A stretch of 64,000 nucleotides of DNA. Origin: CAYTTR01 sp964440805 (lineage in GTDB: Bacteria; Acidobacteriota; Aminicenantia; Aminicenantales; Aminicenantaceae). Of this stretch, positions 62,317-64,000 are shown piece by piece. The translations under genes and the position numbers were made by a program. Location of the stretch: the NCBI GenBank assembly GCA_964440805.1, contig CAYTTR010000009.1, positions 1 to 64,000 of the forward strand. Reading direction: 5' to 3'. The notes under the pieces were generated by a model, which saw nothing but the letters and a program-made list of their open reading frames with translations, had not been told where the DNA came from and did no database searches. Within the stretch, counting starts at the first letter, position 1, and each line of letters begins with the position of its first letter.

Positions 62317-63391
62317 GAAATCTCTTCCTTCTGATATCAAAAGACCTCAGAAGAAGATGGAAAAACCCGGCCGTAATCATTGGATTCATGTTAATTCCCG
62401 TTGTCTTTACTTTTATTTTTGGGGCTGTCTTCGGAAAGGAAGTTGAAAAGAGCTTAACTCAGAAAAATATTTGATTGAGGAAATTGATTCTGAAGAAAAA
62501 GTCAGATCTCGTGTTCTTATTATTCCTGAAGGATTTTCTGATAGAGTTAAGACTGGAGAAAAAACAAATCTTACCATAAAAAGGCATCCTGATAGCGATC
62601 CTCAATATTCACAAGCTGCTTATTCCCACGTGTTGAAGGCCATCATCAAGACGATCACGGGACTTGTTGGATCAGTTCAATTAGCAGAAGAGAAAGATGA
62701 ATCTCAGGGTATTGAAGAGATTTTTTTGAGTTACCAGCCGCAACGATTAATCACTCTTCGCTCCGAACTGGCAACTCCCAGAAAAGCCATTCCTTCGGGC
62801 TATAACCACACCATCCCGGCTATGACCGTTATGTTCATCCTTTTTACTGTCCTTATGTACGGAGGAATCACCTTGCTTGAAGAAAGAAGACAAGGACAAC
62901 TTGAACGAATAGTGATCAATCCAATCTCCTTCTCTCTTCTGTTAGCTGGAAAATGGCTGAGCCGATTTCCTCTGGGAATGTTCCAACTAACAGTGCTCTT
63001 TCTTGCAGGATACCTTCTTTTCGACTTTAACCTGGGCTCTTCCCTTTTTTCTGTACTGTTGATATCCCTATTTTTCTGTAGGGCCATAGCCGGACTTAGC
63101 TTGCTTATGGGAAGCCCTTTTGAAAAAGAAGAGCTTTTAGTGGTTGTCAGTATCCTCTTGGCCAACCTGATGGCCGGATTGGGAGGATGCTGGTGGCCTC
63201 TTGAATTAGTTCCACCTGCCATGAAAACCGTGGGCTTATTCTTTCCCACTGGCTGGGCAATGGAAGCTTTTCACAAGTTGATATTCTTTGGAGAATCATT
63301 AACTGGAGTAAAGACTCATATCCTGGTCTTAAGCGGATTCGCCTTGGTTTTTCTTACTCTGGCTGTCAAATTTTTCCGCTGGAAAAAATAA
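62313..63391 (+). pseudogene. ABC-2-type permease, frameshifted with internal deletion
   Basis: The first 53 codons (62313-62474) read MRNLFLLISKDLRRRWKNP and the first membrane helix, then stop at TGA 62472. From 62471 a second frame (-1) continues with RVLIIPEGFSDRVKTGEK and the C-terminal helices, including TVMFILFTVLMYGGITLLEE, to a stop at 63391. Between the two parts, about 35 residues that ABC-2 permeases have before the LIIPEGF motif are missing. It was probably one gene with the ATPase upstream. Confidence 0.8.
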
Positions 63392-63396
63392 AAAGG

Positions 63397-63429
63397 GGGG
63401 ACGTTCCCCAAAGGGACACCCCCTCCCCT
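63397..63429 (+). repeat. Dispersed GGGGACGTTCCCC hairpin repeat, copy 4
   Basis: Same motif as in tyrS (8196-8229), starting six bases after the permease stop. The remainder of the 283-base gap to the next gene holds only that gene's promoter. Confidence 0.85.
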
Positions 63430-63603
63430 GGAGCCGGTTCCGGAAACCAGATTAAGTTATCTATGCGATTTTAGATACTTTTAGGCTCATCTGCACCCTT
63501 TTGTCCCGCCAGAAACGATTTCCGGTTTTCCCCTGATACAATTTACATTTCCCGGCCATGGTTAAATGGAAAACATTCCCTCAAGTCAACCTTAAAATTT
63601 GTT

Positions 63604-63633
63604 TTGTTTTCATCTCTCACATCTTGGTATAAT
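63604..63633 (+). promoter_or_regulatory. Promoter of the last gene
   Basis: TTGTTT (63604-63609), an 18-base spacer and TGG-extended TATAAT (63628-63633), about 42 bases before ATG 63675. Confidence 0.5.
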
Positions 63634-63674
63634 TAAATTGAATCAAGAGCTAAAGTTAAATAAGGAGAAGCTCC

Positions 63675-64000
63675 ATGAGAAAGTCATTAATGACTATCAT
63701 AATATGCTTTTTATCCTGGGCCGCCTTCTTGATGACCATCAGTCCCCCTGTCTTCTCCAGGGTTTTCGCTCTTGTGGAAGGAACAGTGACCTCAGTGGAC
63801 GGAAAGCCAATCCCAAACGCCAGGGTGATTTTTATCTTCAACGAGGACGGAGGAAAAATTGAATTAACAGCGGATAAGAAGGGAAAATGGAGAAAGGCCA
63901 ATCTTCGCCCGGGAGAATATACCATAGGCTTCATTGCCGATGGATATGAGCCACAGAATTTCAACATCCAGCTTTCTGCCATAAAAAAAAACCCTCCCCT
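63675..64000 (+). CDS. Exported protein with carboxypeptidase-regulatory-like domain (partial)
   Basis: Starts at ATG 63675 (TAAGGAGA upstream) and runs off the window after about 108 codons. A signal peptide (hydrophobic 6-24) is followed by a beta-sandwich domain VEGTVTSVDGKPIPNARVIF...LRPGEYTIGFIADGYEP, the CarboxypepD_reg-like fold found at the start of many secreted or outer-membrane proteins. The remainder of the protein is not visible. Confidence 0.82.
   Translation, partial: MRKSLMTIIICFLSWAAFLMTISPPVFSRVFALVEGTVTSVDGKPIPNARVIFIFNEDGGKIELTADKKGKWRKANLRPGEYTIGFIADGYEPQNFNIQLSAIKKNPP

Overview
The window looks like a chromosomal segment of an anaerobic, Gram-negative (two-membrane) bacterium with moderately low GC and dense, mostly operonic genes. 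Outer-membrane beta-barrels, cobalamin-dependent ribonucleotide reductase, a glycine-radical-type radical SAM enzyme, rubrerythrin, rubredoxin and several ferritin-like proteins, RtcB with archease, and a poly-gamma-glutamate PgsB/C/W set together suggest an uncultured lineage such as Aminicenantes or a relative of Acidobacteriota. That placement is an inference from gene content; no rRNA gene is present to test it.

Layout. 1-6.5 kb: a partial tRNA-Thr, then purB-purS-purQ-purL, a beta-barrel gene and purN. 7-10 kb: tyrS and, on the other strand, a double-domain ThyX. 10.2-15.1 kb: a three-gene porin-cytochrome cluster (decaheme cytochrome, 620-aa barrel, decaheme extracellular-type cytochrome), which could carry electrons across the outer membrane. 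15.4-20.6 kb: an exported M24 peptidase and a reverse-strand block of ferritin-like gene, rtcB, archease and pncB. 21-22.6 kb: an octaheme cytochrome c fused to a membrane cytochrome b, interrupted by one in-frame TGA. 22.9-26.7 kb: amrS, nth, nrdJ. 27-31.4 kb: an Fe-S assembly and NAD operon (nfu, iscS, iscU, tusA, nadA) running into rubrerythrin genes. 31.7-36 kb: purA, a porin, and a peroxide-defence set (flavin reductase, rubredoxin, ferritin-like). 36.2-46.4 kb: ftsE/ftsX, endonuclease V, a RodZ-like protein, an NtrY/NtrX pair, mgtE, recO. 46.5-54.4 kb: tRNA-Ala, ftsH, folP, the cyclic-di-AMP module cdaA-cdaR-glmM, pdxJ and an M20 amidohydrolase. 54.4-61.9 kb: a release-factor-like protein, an EIIA/zinc-ribbon fusion, the pgs operon and an M28 peptidase. 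62-64 kb: remains of a broken ABC exporter and the start of an exported carboxypeptidase-regulatory-like protein.

Three kinds of non-coding repeat recur between genes: a 9-bp-periodic element (three copies), a GC-rich hairpin motif built around GGGGACGTTCCCC that sits at gene 3' ends (four copies, one read through into tyrS), and long palindromic elements of 110-165 bp, three of which border the cytochrome loci. The most interesting functional unit is the cytochrome set: the membrane cytochrome b/c fusion could take electrons from quinol, and the porin-cytochrome cluster could deliver them outside the cell.
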